In this document: positions 57,742 to 64,000 of the stretch, piece after piece | How the letters are laid out: the number at the start of each line of letters is the position of its first letter | How positions within the stretch are numbered: the first letter of the stretch is position 1 | The notes under the pieces: model-generated | Told to the model about the DNA's origin: nothing | The model's input: the letters and a program-made list of their open reading frames with translations, nothing else | Database searches by the model: none | Made by a program: the position numbers and the translations under genes | Origin: PALSA-607 sp036501485 | GTDB taxonomy: Bacteria > Actinomycetota > Actinomycetes > Acidothermales > Acidothermaceae | Length of the DNA stretch: 64,000 nt | Direction of reading: 5' to 3' | Assembly: GCA_036501485.1 (NCBI GenBank) | Contig: DASYAG010000019.1 | Span: forward strand, 1 to 64,000

Positions 57742-58846
57742 GTCGCGGGCTACAGACATCGTTGCGGTCGTGGTGTCGGCATACACGATCCCGACCGAAT
57801 TGCCCGAGGCCGACGGCACACTCGCCTGGGACCGGACGACGATTGTGGTCGTCGACGTCGAGGCCGCCGGCGGCGTGCACGGCCTCGGCTTTGCATACGG
57901 CCATACCGCCATGGTCGACGTCATCAAAGACACGCTCACTCCGAAAATCGTCGGCCACGACGTGCGTGACACCGGCGGCGCCTGGTCTGCCATGGTGCGG
58001 GCGATTCGCAATCTGGGCCGTCCCGGCATCGCCTCAATGGCGATCTCGGCTGTCGATCTCGCGCTGTGGGACGCGAAGGCGAGGCTCTTCGAGGAACCGC
58101 TGCACCGGCTGCTCGGAGCCCAACGAAGCGCCGTCCCCATTTACGGAAGTGGCGGCTTCAGTACCTACACGATGCACGAGTTGCTCACGCAGCTGACCGG
58201 CTGGGTGAGTGACGGGATTCCACGGGTCAAGATGAAAATCGGCACCGACTGGGGCGTCTCTTGGCGCGACGACGTCGCTCGGATCGCGGCAGTGCGTAAC
58301 GCGATTGGGGACGATGCCGAGTTGTTCGTCGACGCGAATGGCGCGTACGACCGGAAACAGGCGCGCCGACTCGGCGCCCAGTTCGCCGCTGACTTCGACG
58401 TGTGCTGGTTTGAGGAGCCGGTCAGCTCTGACGACCTCGCAGGGCTGCACGGTCTCGTCGAAACGCTTCCGCTCGATGTCGCGGCAGGCGAATACGGCTA
58501 TGACCTCGACTATTTTCGCTCCATGCTCGCGGCCGGTGCCGTCGACGTCTTACAGGCCGACATCGGCCGGTGCGGCGGAATCACCGAATGGCTCCGCGTC
58601 GCCGCATTGGCCGCAGCGCATCACGTGCCGTTCTCCGGACACTGCGGTCCGGCGATCCATTTGCACGCGGCAACGGTGCCGCCGAATCTGCGGCATCTCG
58701 AGTACTTCCATGACCACGTACGGATCGAAAACCTGTTGTTCGACGGCATCGTCCAACCCCGCGACGGCACCCTCACGCCGTCCGATACTCCTGGCAACGG
58801 CTACACGTTAAAGGCTGCGGACGGCGAAAGGTACCGAGTCCGTTGA
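57734..58846 (+). CDS. Enolase-superfamily sugar-acid dehydratase (mandelate racemase subgroup)
   Basis: The 370-residue protein has the full set of mandelate-racemase subgroup residues: KxK at Lys166/Lys168 in RVKMKIG, metal ligands Asp200 (VDANGAY), Glu227 or Glu228 (WFEEPV) and Glu253 (AAGEYG), and the Asp276/His303 dyad (LQADIGRCGG and SGHCGP). Members dehydrate aldonic or uronic acids to 2-keto-3-deoxy acids. It starts with GTG overlapping the GMC gene end by 8 bases. It could supply the dehydration step that is missing from the pentose-oxidation genes at 3.8-14.4 kb. The exact sugar acid needs assay. Confidence 0.9.
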   Translation: MAESRATDIVAVVVSAYTIPTELPEADGTLAWDRTTIVVVDVEAAGGVHGLGFAYGHTAMVDVIKDTLTPKIVGHDVRDTGGAWSAMVRAIRNLGRPGIASMAISAVDLALWDAKARLFEEPLHRLLGAQRSAVPIYGSGGFSTYTMHELLTQLTGWVSDGIPRVKMKIGTDWGVSWRDDVARIAAVRNAIGDDAELFVDANGAYDRKQARRLGAQFAADFDVCWFEEPVSSDDLAGLHGLVETLPLDVAAGEYGYDLDYFRSMLAAGAVDVLQADIGRCGGITEWLRVAALAAAHHVPFSGHCGPAIHLHAATVPPNLRHLEYFHDHVRIENLLFDGIVQPRDGTLTPSDTPGNGYTLKAADGERYRVR

Positions 58847-58852
58847 AGCACT

Positions 58853-60094
58853 TCAGGCAGTGAGCGGCCGTAACACCAACACAGCTATGTCATCTTCGGT
58901 GATGTCGTCGCCGACTAGGTCGTTGAGGATCGCATCACAGGCTGTGTCGGCGTCGCCTGGGCGCAAGGCCTCAACGAGGCGACGCAGTCCGGCCTCGAGT
59001 TGGTCGACTCGCCCTTCACCGGGCGCCGGGCGGCGTTCGACTAGGCCGTCGGTGAACATGCACAGCGACGCCCCCACGGGCACGGCCACGGTGACCGCTA
59101 GCCGGGACCACGGGTCATCTGAAGGAGCGCGGACGCCGAGTGGCGGGTCAGGGATCACGTCCGTCGCCGACACCGAGCCGTCTGCGAGTACGAGGTAGGG
59201 CGGCAGATGTCCGGCTGAGCTGATCGCGAAGCGGTTGTAGGGCGGTTCGGCCACGGCATAAAGGACGGTCGCGACCGCGCCGGCTTCAAAGTAGGAGATC
59301 TTCATGTCGAGCAGACGTAACACGTGGGCTGGGTCCGCGTGCTCCAATGCGTACGCACGCAGAGCGCTGCGCAAACGTCCCATGATCACAGCTGCGGGCA
59401 GGCCATGACCGGCGACGTCCCCCATCACGATCCCGATCCGCTCACCAGGCAGCTGAAACAGGTCGTACCAGTCGCCACCGAGATCGCCGTCCGCCGGGAC
59501 ATAGCGCGCCGCAACGTCGAGGCCATCCACGGTAGGTGCGGTGGGCAACAGGCTGCGCTGCAATGCCAGCGCGGCGATGTGTTCCTCGCTCACGCGTCGG
59601 CGCAAGACCTCCACCGCGAGCTGCGCTGCCAGCTGCTCCAACTCCACCGTGTCTTGTTTAGTGAAGTCACGCGCTCCCACCGAACCGACGTGCACCACTC
59701 CGAGCGGCCCAGCCGGGCCGGTAACAGGAACGCCGAGCAACGACTTGATACCGGCCCGGTGCAACGCCGGATTGAGCACCGTCTCCGGTCGGACATCGGT
59801 CAAGACAACCGGTCGATCCGTCGCCGAGACCCGGCCAGCGAATCCCTCTCCGACGGGCACCCGAAACCCGGAGTGCCCCGGGCGATCCAAGCCCAAGGCG
59901 GCAACCGGAACGAGCATCGTGCCGGAGGTGTCCAACAACAGCAGGGCAGCCTCGTCGGTTCGCAAGCGCCGCCGCGCCTGCTCGAGCAGCTCCGTGACTT
60001 CGTCCCAACCACCGGCCAAGCCGCTGAGCACGGTCATCTGCTGGCGCGACCACTCCTCGGCCAGCCGAGACCGGCCGCGCGCGAGGATGGGCAT
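58853..60094 (-). CDS. GAF-PP2C phosphatase (RsbU/SpoIIE-like)
   Basis: The 413-residue protein has a GAF domain (about 30-180; DEAALLLLDTSGTMLV, VGEGFAGRVSATDRPVV) and a PP2C-like phosphatase domain (about 195-410) with GGDWYDLF, VMGDVAGHG and FTDGLVERR metal-binding motifs and a final DDIAVLVLRP. Such proteins dephosphorylate anti-anti-sigma factors in response to a signal. The start is uncertain: ATG 60094 (MPILARGRSRLAEEW) or an upstream start at 60151. No kinase or anti-sigma gene is nearby. It is convergent with the dehydratase gene and divergent from the mannosyltransferase gene. Confidence 0.88.
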   Translation of the reverse strand: MPILARGRSRLAEEWSRQQMTVLSGLAGGWDEVTELLEQARRRLRTDEAALLLLDTSGTMLVPVAALGLDRPGHSGFRVPVGEGFAGRVSATDRPVVLTDVRPETVLNPALHRAGIKSLLGVPVTGPAGPLGVVHVGSVGARDFTKQDTVELEQLAAQLAVEVLRRRVSEEHIAALALQRSLLPTAPTVDGLDVAARYVPADGDLGGDWYDLFQLPGERIGIVMGDVAGHGLPAAVIMGRLRSALRAYALEHADPAHVLRLLDMKISYFEAGAVATVLYAVAEPPYNRFAISSAGHLPPYLVLADGSVSATDVIPDPPLGVRAPSDDPWSRLAVTVAVPVGASLCMFTDGLVERRPAPGEGRVDQLEAGLRRLVEALRPGDADTACDAILNDLVGDDITEDDIAVLVLRPLTA

Positions 60095-60211
60095 GCACCC
60101 ACCATACGCAGCCGGACCATGCCCCTTGGGCGCTGAATACTGGAACGACACTCCGCGAGGGGCGCGCCAGGACCGGGGAGGCGCGGCCTGTAGGAATCCT
60201 CGGCCAATACG

Positions 60212-61843
60212 ATGAGCGACGTGGCCGCCACCTCCATCGAGCTCCCCCGCACCCCGGCGCTCCCACCCAGCGAGACGCTAAGAGAAAGACTCGTCCCGCC
60301 GTTCCCCGGCAGTCGGCTGTGGGGCTGGCTCGGGCCACTCGCCATCACGCTGCTCGCCGGGTTCCTGAGGTTCAATCGGCTCTCAGTTCCCGGCGGTCAC
60401 GCCGCGAACCTCCAGGCACTGTGCAACGGGCCAACGGGACCAAAGGCGTGCGTCTTTGACGAGGTCTACTACACCCACGATGCCTGGAGCCTGTTCCACT
60501 ACGGCGTCGAACTGAACACCACGAACAACGGCCCCGGCTACGTCGTCCACCCGCCCCTGGGGAAGTGGATGATCGCGCTCGGCGAATGGATCGTCGGCGA
60601 CCCGAACTTCACCAGCACCTTCGGCTGGCGTTTCATGTCCGCGATCGTCGGGACCCTCGCCGTCCTGATCGTTGCTCGAACCGCACGACGCATGACACGG
60701 TCGAACCTGCTCGGCTGCGTCGCGGGTCTCGTCTTCAGTCTTGACGGACTCGAGTACGTGCAGAGCCGCGTCGCGATGCTCGACATCTTCCTGATGTTCT
60801 GGACGGTGGTCGGCTTCGCTTGCTTGATTCTCGACCGAGATCAGGTGCGCGGCCGGCTCGCCGACCGCGCCACAAACCACACGAACGGAAGCACGAGCAA
60901 GTTCGGACCGCATACCGGCATGCGTTGGTGGCTACTTGCATGCGGCGTCGCCGTCGGCTGTGCGTGCGCAACGAAGTGGGACGGCGCCTATCTCATTCCG
61001 TCATTCGGCCTGCTCGCGTTCTTCTGGACGATGGGTGCGCGTCGAGCGGTCGGCGTCGAGAAGCCGTTCAGGGCAACGCTCGTGCGCGACGTGCTCCCGA
61101 GTGTGAGCTGGATGATTGCCGTCCCTGTCGTCGTCTACACCGCGTCGTGGACCGGCTGGTTCCTCAACGGGCCGAAGTACGCCTACGACCGCGAGTGGGC
61201 AAAGGGCAGAGGCACGGACTTCAGCTTCATCCCCGCATCCTTGAGGAGTCTTTGGCACTACCACGCGGAGGCATTGAAGTTCCACGAGACGCTCGACTCG
61301 TATCACGCATACCGCGAGAACGCGTGGGGTTGGCTCTTCGACGCACGACCAGTGCTCTACTACGCCAACTACCCACATCCGCCCGTCGCCGGCTGTCACA
61401 CCGGCGGTCTCGGCTGCGCGCGGATGATTTACGACCTCGGCACTCCAGCGATCTGGTGGGTGTCGATCCCGGTCATGTGCTTCATGATCTATCTGATCGC
61501 CAAACGCGACTGGCGTGGCGGCGCACTACTGCTGCCGTTCCTTTGTTCGTACCTGCCGTGGCTGCACCAGTTCAAGCGGACGATGTTCTTCTTCTACGCG
61601 CTGCCGCTGCTGCCGTTCCTGAGCATCGCAATCGCGGTCACGATCGGCTACATGATGGGCCCGGCGACGGCGTCGATACGAAGACGACGAACGGGCACCA
61701 TCGTCGGTGGCTCGTACATCCTCATCGTGGCCATCATGTTCTTCTATTTCTGGCCAATCCTCAGCGCCCGAACCGTGCCGTTCGTTGGTGGCTGGGTCGA
61801 CCGCATGTGGTTCCACAGTTGGATCGAAGACAAGGGTTCGTAG
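60212..61843 (+). CDS. pmt: Protein O-mannosyltransferase (PMT family, GT39)
   Basis: The 543-residue GT-C enzyme has about 11 membrane helices and the catalytic acidic pair in VFDEVYYTHDAWS within the first extracytoplasmic loop, followed by NGPGYVVHPPLGKWMI, both diagnostic of bacterial PMTs such as M. tuberculosis Rv1002c. Later loops contain WTGWFLNG and SYHAYRENAWGWLF. It transfers mannose from polyprenyl-phosphomannose to Ser or Thr of exported proteins. The next two genes encode Ser/Thr/Pro-rich exported proteins on the other strand, which are plausible substrates. Confidence 0.94.
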   Translation: MSDVAATSIELPRTPALPPSETLRERLVPPFPGSRLWGWLGPLAITLLAGFLRFNRLSVPGGHAANLQALCNGPTGPKACVFDEVYYTHDAWSLFHYGVELNTTNNGPGYVVHPPLGKWMIALGEWIVGDPNFTSTFGWRFMSAIVGTLAVLIVARTARRMTRSNLLGCVAGLVFSLDGLEYVQSRVAMLDIFLMFWTVVGFACLILDRDQVRGRLADRATNHTNGSTSKFGPHTGMRWWLLACGVAVGCACATKWDGAYLIPSFGLLAFFWTMGARRAVGVEKPFRATLVRDVLPSVSWMIAVPVVVYTASWTGWFLNGPKYAYDREWAKGRGTDFSFIPASLRSLWHYHAEALKFHETLDSYHAYRENAWGWLFDARPVLYYANYPHPPVAGCHTGGLGCARMIYDLGTPAIWWVSIPVMCFMIYLIAKRDWRGGALLLPFLCSYLPWLHQFKRTMFFFYALPLLPFLSIAIAVTIGYMMGPATASIRRRRTGTIVGGSYILIVAIMFFYFWPILSARTVPFVGGWVDRMWFHSWIEDKGS

Positions 61844-61859
61844 AACTCGCGCGCAAGCC

Positions 61860-62387
61860 TCAGTGCTTGAGGTAGTTCTGACCCGCGGCACCGGCCAGCA
61901 CGCCGTGCACAGTCGTGATCGGTGAAACCGGCGGGTACTGCGGATTCCTGTGCACGTGCGTAACGCGCGGCACGTGGATGTAGAGGCTTTCGACCTTGGG
62001 CGTTGGCGTCGCTTTCGGCTTTGGTGTGTGCGTCGCCTTCGGCTTCGGCTTGGCCTTGTGCTTCGTCTTCGGCTTGACGGCAGGCTTGGGCTTCGGACTC
62101 GGAGTCGGCGACGCAGTGTGCACGGGTTTCGTTGACGTCGCGCCAGGGGCGGCGTGCTTGGTCGGCTTCGGCTTGTGCGTCGGTGTTGGCGACGGCGACG
62201 GCGTGCCGGGAATCGCCAGCAGAAATGGGCCTAGCGCAGGTTCTGCAGTGGCCGAATTCCGGAACACACTCAGACCATTCCAACTCAACGCTAATGCGGT
62301 GAATGCGACGATAATGACTGCGAAAGCGGCGAATGCCAGTGTCGAACGACGAGACCATCGCACGCCGAAATCGCTGAACATCCGCAC
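61860..62387 (-). CDS. Ser/Thr/Pro/Lys-rich membrane-anchored protein, tandem copy 2
   Basis: The 175-residue protein has an N-terminal signal-anchor (about residues 16-38), the stretch LSVFRNSATAEPALGPFLLA and then a long repetitive region rich in Pro, Thr, Ser and Lys (KPKPKATHTPKPKATPTP and similar) to residue 133, ending with a distinct segment YPPVSPITTVHGVLAGAAGQ. Residues 10-60 match the gene at 62491-63264. The GTG at 62387 is chosen because the paralogue starts at the equivalent GTG; ATG 62381 is possible. The region outside the membrane has many Thr and Ser for O-mannosylation by the adjacent PMT. Confidence 0.8.
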   Translation of the reverse strand: MRMFSDFGVRWSRRSTLAFAAFAVIIVAFTALALSWNGLSVFRNSATAEPALGPFLLAIPGTPSPSPTPTHKPKPTKHAAPGATSTKPVHTASPTPSPKPKPAVKPKTKHKAKPKPKATHTPKPKATPTPKVESLYIHVPRVTHVHRNPQYPPVSPITTVHGVLAGAAGQNYLKH

Positions 62388-62416
62388 AAGGTATTGAAAA
62401 TCTGCAGCAATGCAAG
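62388..62416 (-). promoter_or_regulatory. Leader conserved with that of the paralogous gene
   Basis: On the minus strand CTTGCAT (plus ATGCAAG at 62410-62416) and AGATTT (plus AAATCT at 62398-62403) lie at the same distances from the GTG start as in the paralogue (63287-63293 and 63275-63280 before 63264). The conserved spacing suggests a shared promoter or leader element kept after duplication. Confidence 0.45.
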
Positions 62417-62459
62417 CCCACCGCGATTAGTCGTTTCTGCCGCGGTTGCACCAGTTCAG

Positions 62460-62488
62460 TGGACGATTTTCGTCTATATATGGACGAT
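62460..62488. promoter_or_regulatory. TGGACGAT direct repeat in an AT-rich pocket
   Basis: TGGACGAT occurs at 62460-62467 and 62481-62488, a 21-base period, around the AT-rich TCTATATA. It lies between the two tandem Ser/Thr-rich genes, upstream of the 62387 gene, and could be an operator with two sites on one DNA face. No regulator is suggested. Confidence 0.35.
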
Positions 62489-62490
62489 CC

Positions 62491-63264
62491 TCAGTGTCCG
62501 GGCGGTCCTTGGTGCTGATGCCCAGGCGGATCCAACGGCAAACAAATGAAAAAGATGCAGATGGTGCCGCCGCCGCCATTTACCGTCGGCGGGTTCCACG
62601 GAAACGGCGCACCCCAATGCGGGCCGGACGGCGAGGGGCTGGGGCTCGGCGTCACGGGTCCGACGGTCGGGCCGACGGTCGGCGTTGGCGTTGGCGTTGG
62701 CGTTGGCGTTGCAGTTTGGGTGGCCTGCGGCGGCCCCGCGGGGCCGATCTTCGGTGGCGCAGAGTGAGTCGGCCGTGGCCTGCTTGAGATGGTCGAAAGC
62801 ACTACTGGCTTTGGCTTTTTGCTCGGCTTCGGCGTCGCCGTGGGCGTCGTCTTGGGTGTCGGCTTGGGTGTCGGCTTGGCACTTGCCTTGGCGCTCACTG
62901 TTGGCTTCGAGCTCGCCCTCGGGGCAGAGGTCACCGTCGACTGTGGCGTGGGCTCTGGCGTCGGAGTCAGCGTGCTTGCCGTGGCTGACTGTGAGGCCTC
63001 GACAGGCGCCGATGACGAGGTCCGAAGATGAGCCGGCCGCCGGTGCGCCGCCACTTTCGGCGTCGGTGTCGGCAGTGCGCTGCTCGGAATCGCCAGCAGA
63101 TACGGAGCAACCGCCGGCTCGGCACTGGCCGAATTTCTGAACCCGCTAAGACCGGACCAACTCAGTGCGAATGCGGTGAATGCGACAACAACCACAGCGA
63201 AAGCGACGAACAACATTGTCGACCGTCGAGGCCACCTGCTGTCGTACTCCTTGAACACCGCCAC
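62491..63264 (-). CDS. Ser/Thr/Pro-rich membrane-anchored protein, tandem copy 1
   Basis: The 257-residue protein has an N-terminal anchor (about residues 16-38) and LSGFRNSASAEPAVAPYLLA, clearly homologous to the gene at 61860-62387. Residues 65-215 are repetitive (KPTPKPTPKTTPTATPKPSK and TPTPTPTPTPTVGPTVGP). The C-terminal part is Gly/Pro-rich with TICIFFICLPLDPPG, two Cys in a hydrophobic patch. The low-complexity tract should be extended outside the cell and heavily O-mannosylatable. The starts and leaders of the two genes correspond exactly, indicating tandem duplication followed by divergence of the repeats. Confidence 0.8.
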   Translation of the reverse strand: MAVFKEYDSRWPRRSTMLFVAFAVVVVAFTAFALSWSGLSGFRNSASAEPAVAPYLLAIPSSALPTPTPKVAAHRRPAHLRTSSSAPVEASQSATASTLTPTPEPTPQSTVTSAPRASSKPTVSAKASAKPTPKPTPKTTPTATPKPSKKPKPVVLSTISSRPRPTHSAPPKIGPAGPPQATQTATPTPTPTPTPTVGPTVGPVTPSPSPSPSGPHWGAPFPWNPPTVNGGGGTICIFFICLPLDPPGHQHQGPPGH

Positions 63265-63293
63265 AGGCTAATTCAAATCTCAACCGATGCAAG
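63265..63293 (-). promoter_or_regulatory. Leader conserved with that of the downstream paralogue
   Basis: Contains AGATTT (63275-63280, minus strand) and CTTGCAT (63287-63293) at the same spacing from the GTG as in the 62387 gene. The intervening bases differ, so the two elements appear to be selected. Confidence 0.45.
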
Positions 63294-63327
63294 TCCGGGA
63301 GCGCTGTTGGCTACGAAAAATTATTAA

Positions 63328-63417
63328 GCGGTGTGCCCGACCTGCTACACAAAGCGGTGTGCCCGACCCGCTACACAAAGCGGTGCCCGACCCGCTACAC
63401 AAAGCGGTGCCCGACCC
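63328..63417. repeat. Tandem repeats of 26, 26 and 24 bp plus a partial unit
   Basis: Units of GCGGTG(TG)CCCGACC followed by YGCTACACAAA run at 63328-63353, 63354-63379 and 63380-63403; a fourth partial unit occupies 63404-63417. The first two have an extra TG. There are no spacers, so this is not a CRISPR array. It lies in the 250-bp gap 63265-63514 between the Ser/Thr-rich gene and the sugar transferase. Confidence 0.85.
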
Positions 63418-63443
63418 TACGGGGGAGGAGGGCCGGGCACCGC
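63404..63443 (-). terminator. Hairpin downstream of the sugar transferase gene
   Basis: GCGGTGCCCG (63404-63413) is the exact reverse complement of CGGGCACCGC (63434-63443), giving a 10-bp GC-rich stem with a 20-base loop about 70 bases past the stop of the minus-strand transferase. No U-tract follows, as is common in GC-rich actinobacteria. The upstream tandem repeats share the left arm, so alternative stems are possible. Confidence 0.45.
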
Positions 63444-63514
63444 GCGGTGATCGTAACCGTCGTTCGCCACCGCGTTCAATGGTCACTGCTGGTCGAGTAT
63501 GTGTGAAAAGAAAC

Positions 63515-64000
63515 TCAGACCGCGCCCTTACGCGCCGCAACGCTGACGAGCGTGCGGGCCAAGATCGAGACGTCCATGCTGAGGCTCCAGTTCTCGACGT
63601 AGTACACGTCGAGCTTCACACGCTCTTCGTATGTCGTCGAACTGCGGCCATAGACCTGCCACAAGCCGGTGATGCCTGGCTTCAGCGCGAGGAAGCTCGA
63701 CGCTTGCGTACCGTAGCGATCAAGCTCCTGCTGCGTGATGGGCCGCGGACCAACCAGACTTAGGTCGCCGGTCAACGCATTGAACAGTTGCGGTAGCTCG
63801 TCGAGGCTCGTCTTGCGCAGGAACGCGCCGAGTTTCGACACGCGTGGATCTTCCGGCACCTTCTGATTCACCTGGAATTCGGGAATCAGCTCGGCCCGGC
63901 CCATCGCTATGAAGGCGTCTTCAGGGGTCTTGAACTCCCGATCGGGCCCGGTGCAGTACTTCCAGATCATGCTGCGGAACTTGACGACCCCGATCTGTCG
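63515..64000 (-). CDS. Undecaprenyl-phosphate sugar transferase, start beyond window
   Basis: The frame is open to base 64000, so only the C-terminal 161 residues are seen. They begin RQIGVVKFRSMIWK and contain LRKTSLDELPQLFNALTGDL, SLVGPRP, GITGLWQVYGRSSTTYEERV and a terminal helix, the catalytic core of the bacterial sugar transferase family (WbaP/EpsL-type phosphoglycosyl transferases). These enzymes move a sugar-1-phosphate to undecaprenyl phosphate and start exopolysaccharide or glycan assembly on the membrane. An N-terminal membrane domain probably lies outside the window. Confidence 0.93.
   Translation of the reverse strand, partial: RQIGVVKFRSMIWKYCTGPDREFKTPEDAFIAMGRAELIPEFQVNQKVPEDPRVSKLGAFLRKTSLDELPQLFNALTGDLSLVGPRPITQQELDRYGTQASSFLALKPGITGLWQVYGRSSTTYEERVKLDVYYVENWSLSMDVSILARTLVSVAARKGAV

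Noticed and set aside
63328..63417. Possible CRISPR array
   Set aside because: The repeats are contiguous with no unique spacers and there are no cas genes in the window.

Overview
The window is GC-rich and packed on both strands, with many 1-4 base ATGA, GTGA and TGATG overlaps, GTG starts, several LuxR-type ATP-dependent regulators, a bacterial protein O-mannosyltransferase and secreted proteins with actinobacterial repeats. This fits a chromosomal segment of a free-living, sugar-using actinobacterium (Actinomycetota). I cannot name the genus from sequence alone. No rRNA, tRNA, transposase, integrase or CRISPR array is visible.

1-15.8 kb: two sensor kinases (the first cut by the window edge) and an OmpR-type regulator surround a repeat-containing lipoprotein. 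Then come an SDR and an SMP-30 lactonase, a 941-residue membrane protein with a lipase-type serine motif, a decayed beta-helix gene, a LuxR-type ATPase regulator, and an aldehyde dehydrogenase plus FAH-family pair. The SDR, lactonase, ALDH and FAH proteins match four of the five steps of an oxidative (Weimberg-type) pentose route; the sugar-acid dehydratase is not beside them. A three-gene operon follows (49-residue membrane peptide and two PRC-barrel proteins), then rsmI.

16.8-26.5 kb: two tandem GT-C/PIG-V-like membrane proteins, then a minus-strand operon of six overlapping genes (GT2 glycosyltransferase, DUF2064, methyltransferase, membrane molybdopterin oxidoreductase, small membrane protein, NDP-sugar epimerase) divergent from another GT-C-like protein. 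A 132-bp copy of the 3' end of the second tandem paralogue has landed at 25.7 kb and supplies, read antisense, the C-terminal tail of a DUF4386 gene.

26.5-46.7 kb: accessory transport and regulation. One LuxR-type ATPase regulator lies upstream of a small protein, an MMPL transporter and alpha/beta hydrolases, with a deleted second copy of this module between the hydrolases. Another lies upstream of a small protein, a DUF4386 protein and an ABC exporter. Between and beyond them are an MFS transporter, an ArsR/SRPBCC-YCII pair, a MarR/NmrA divergent pair and a compact HipA-like kinase with DUF3037.

46.7-64 kb: a winged-helix regulator with a histone-H1-like lysine/alanine tail lies behind a strong promoter with twin palindromes. 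Divergent carbohydrate operons follow: GH15, SDR and aldose epimerase on minus; TPP enzyme, membrane protein, gluconate-2-dehydrogenase-like subunits and an enolase-superfamily dehydratase on plus. The window ends with a GAF-PP2C phosphatase, a protein O-mannosyltransferase, two tandem Ser/Thr/Pro-rich membrane-anchored proteins that are plausible O-mannosylation substrates, and a partial sugar-1-phosphate transferase of exopolysaccharide or glycolipid synthesis.
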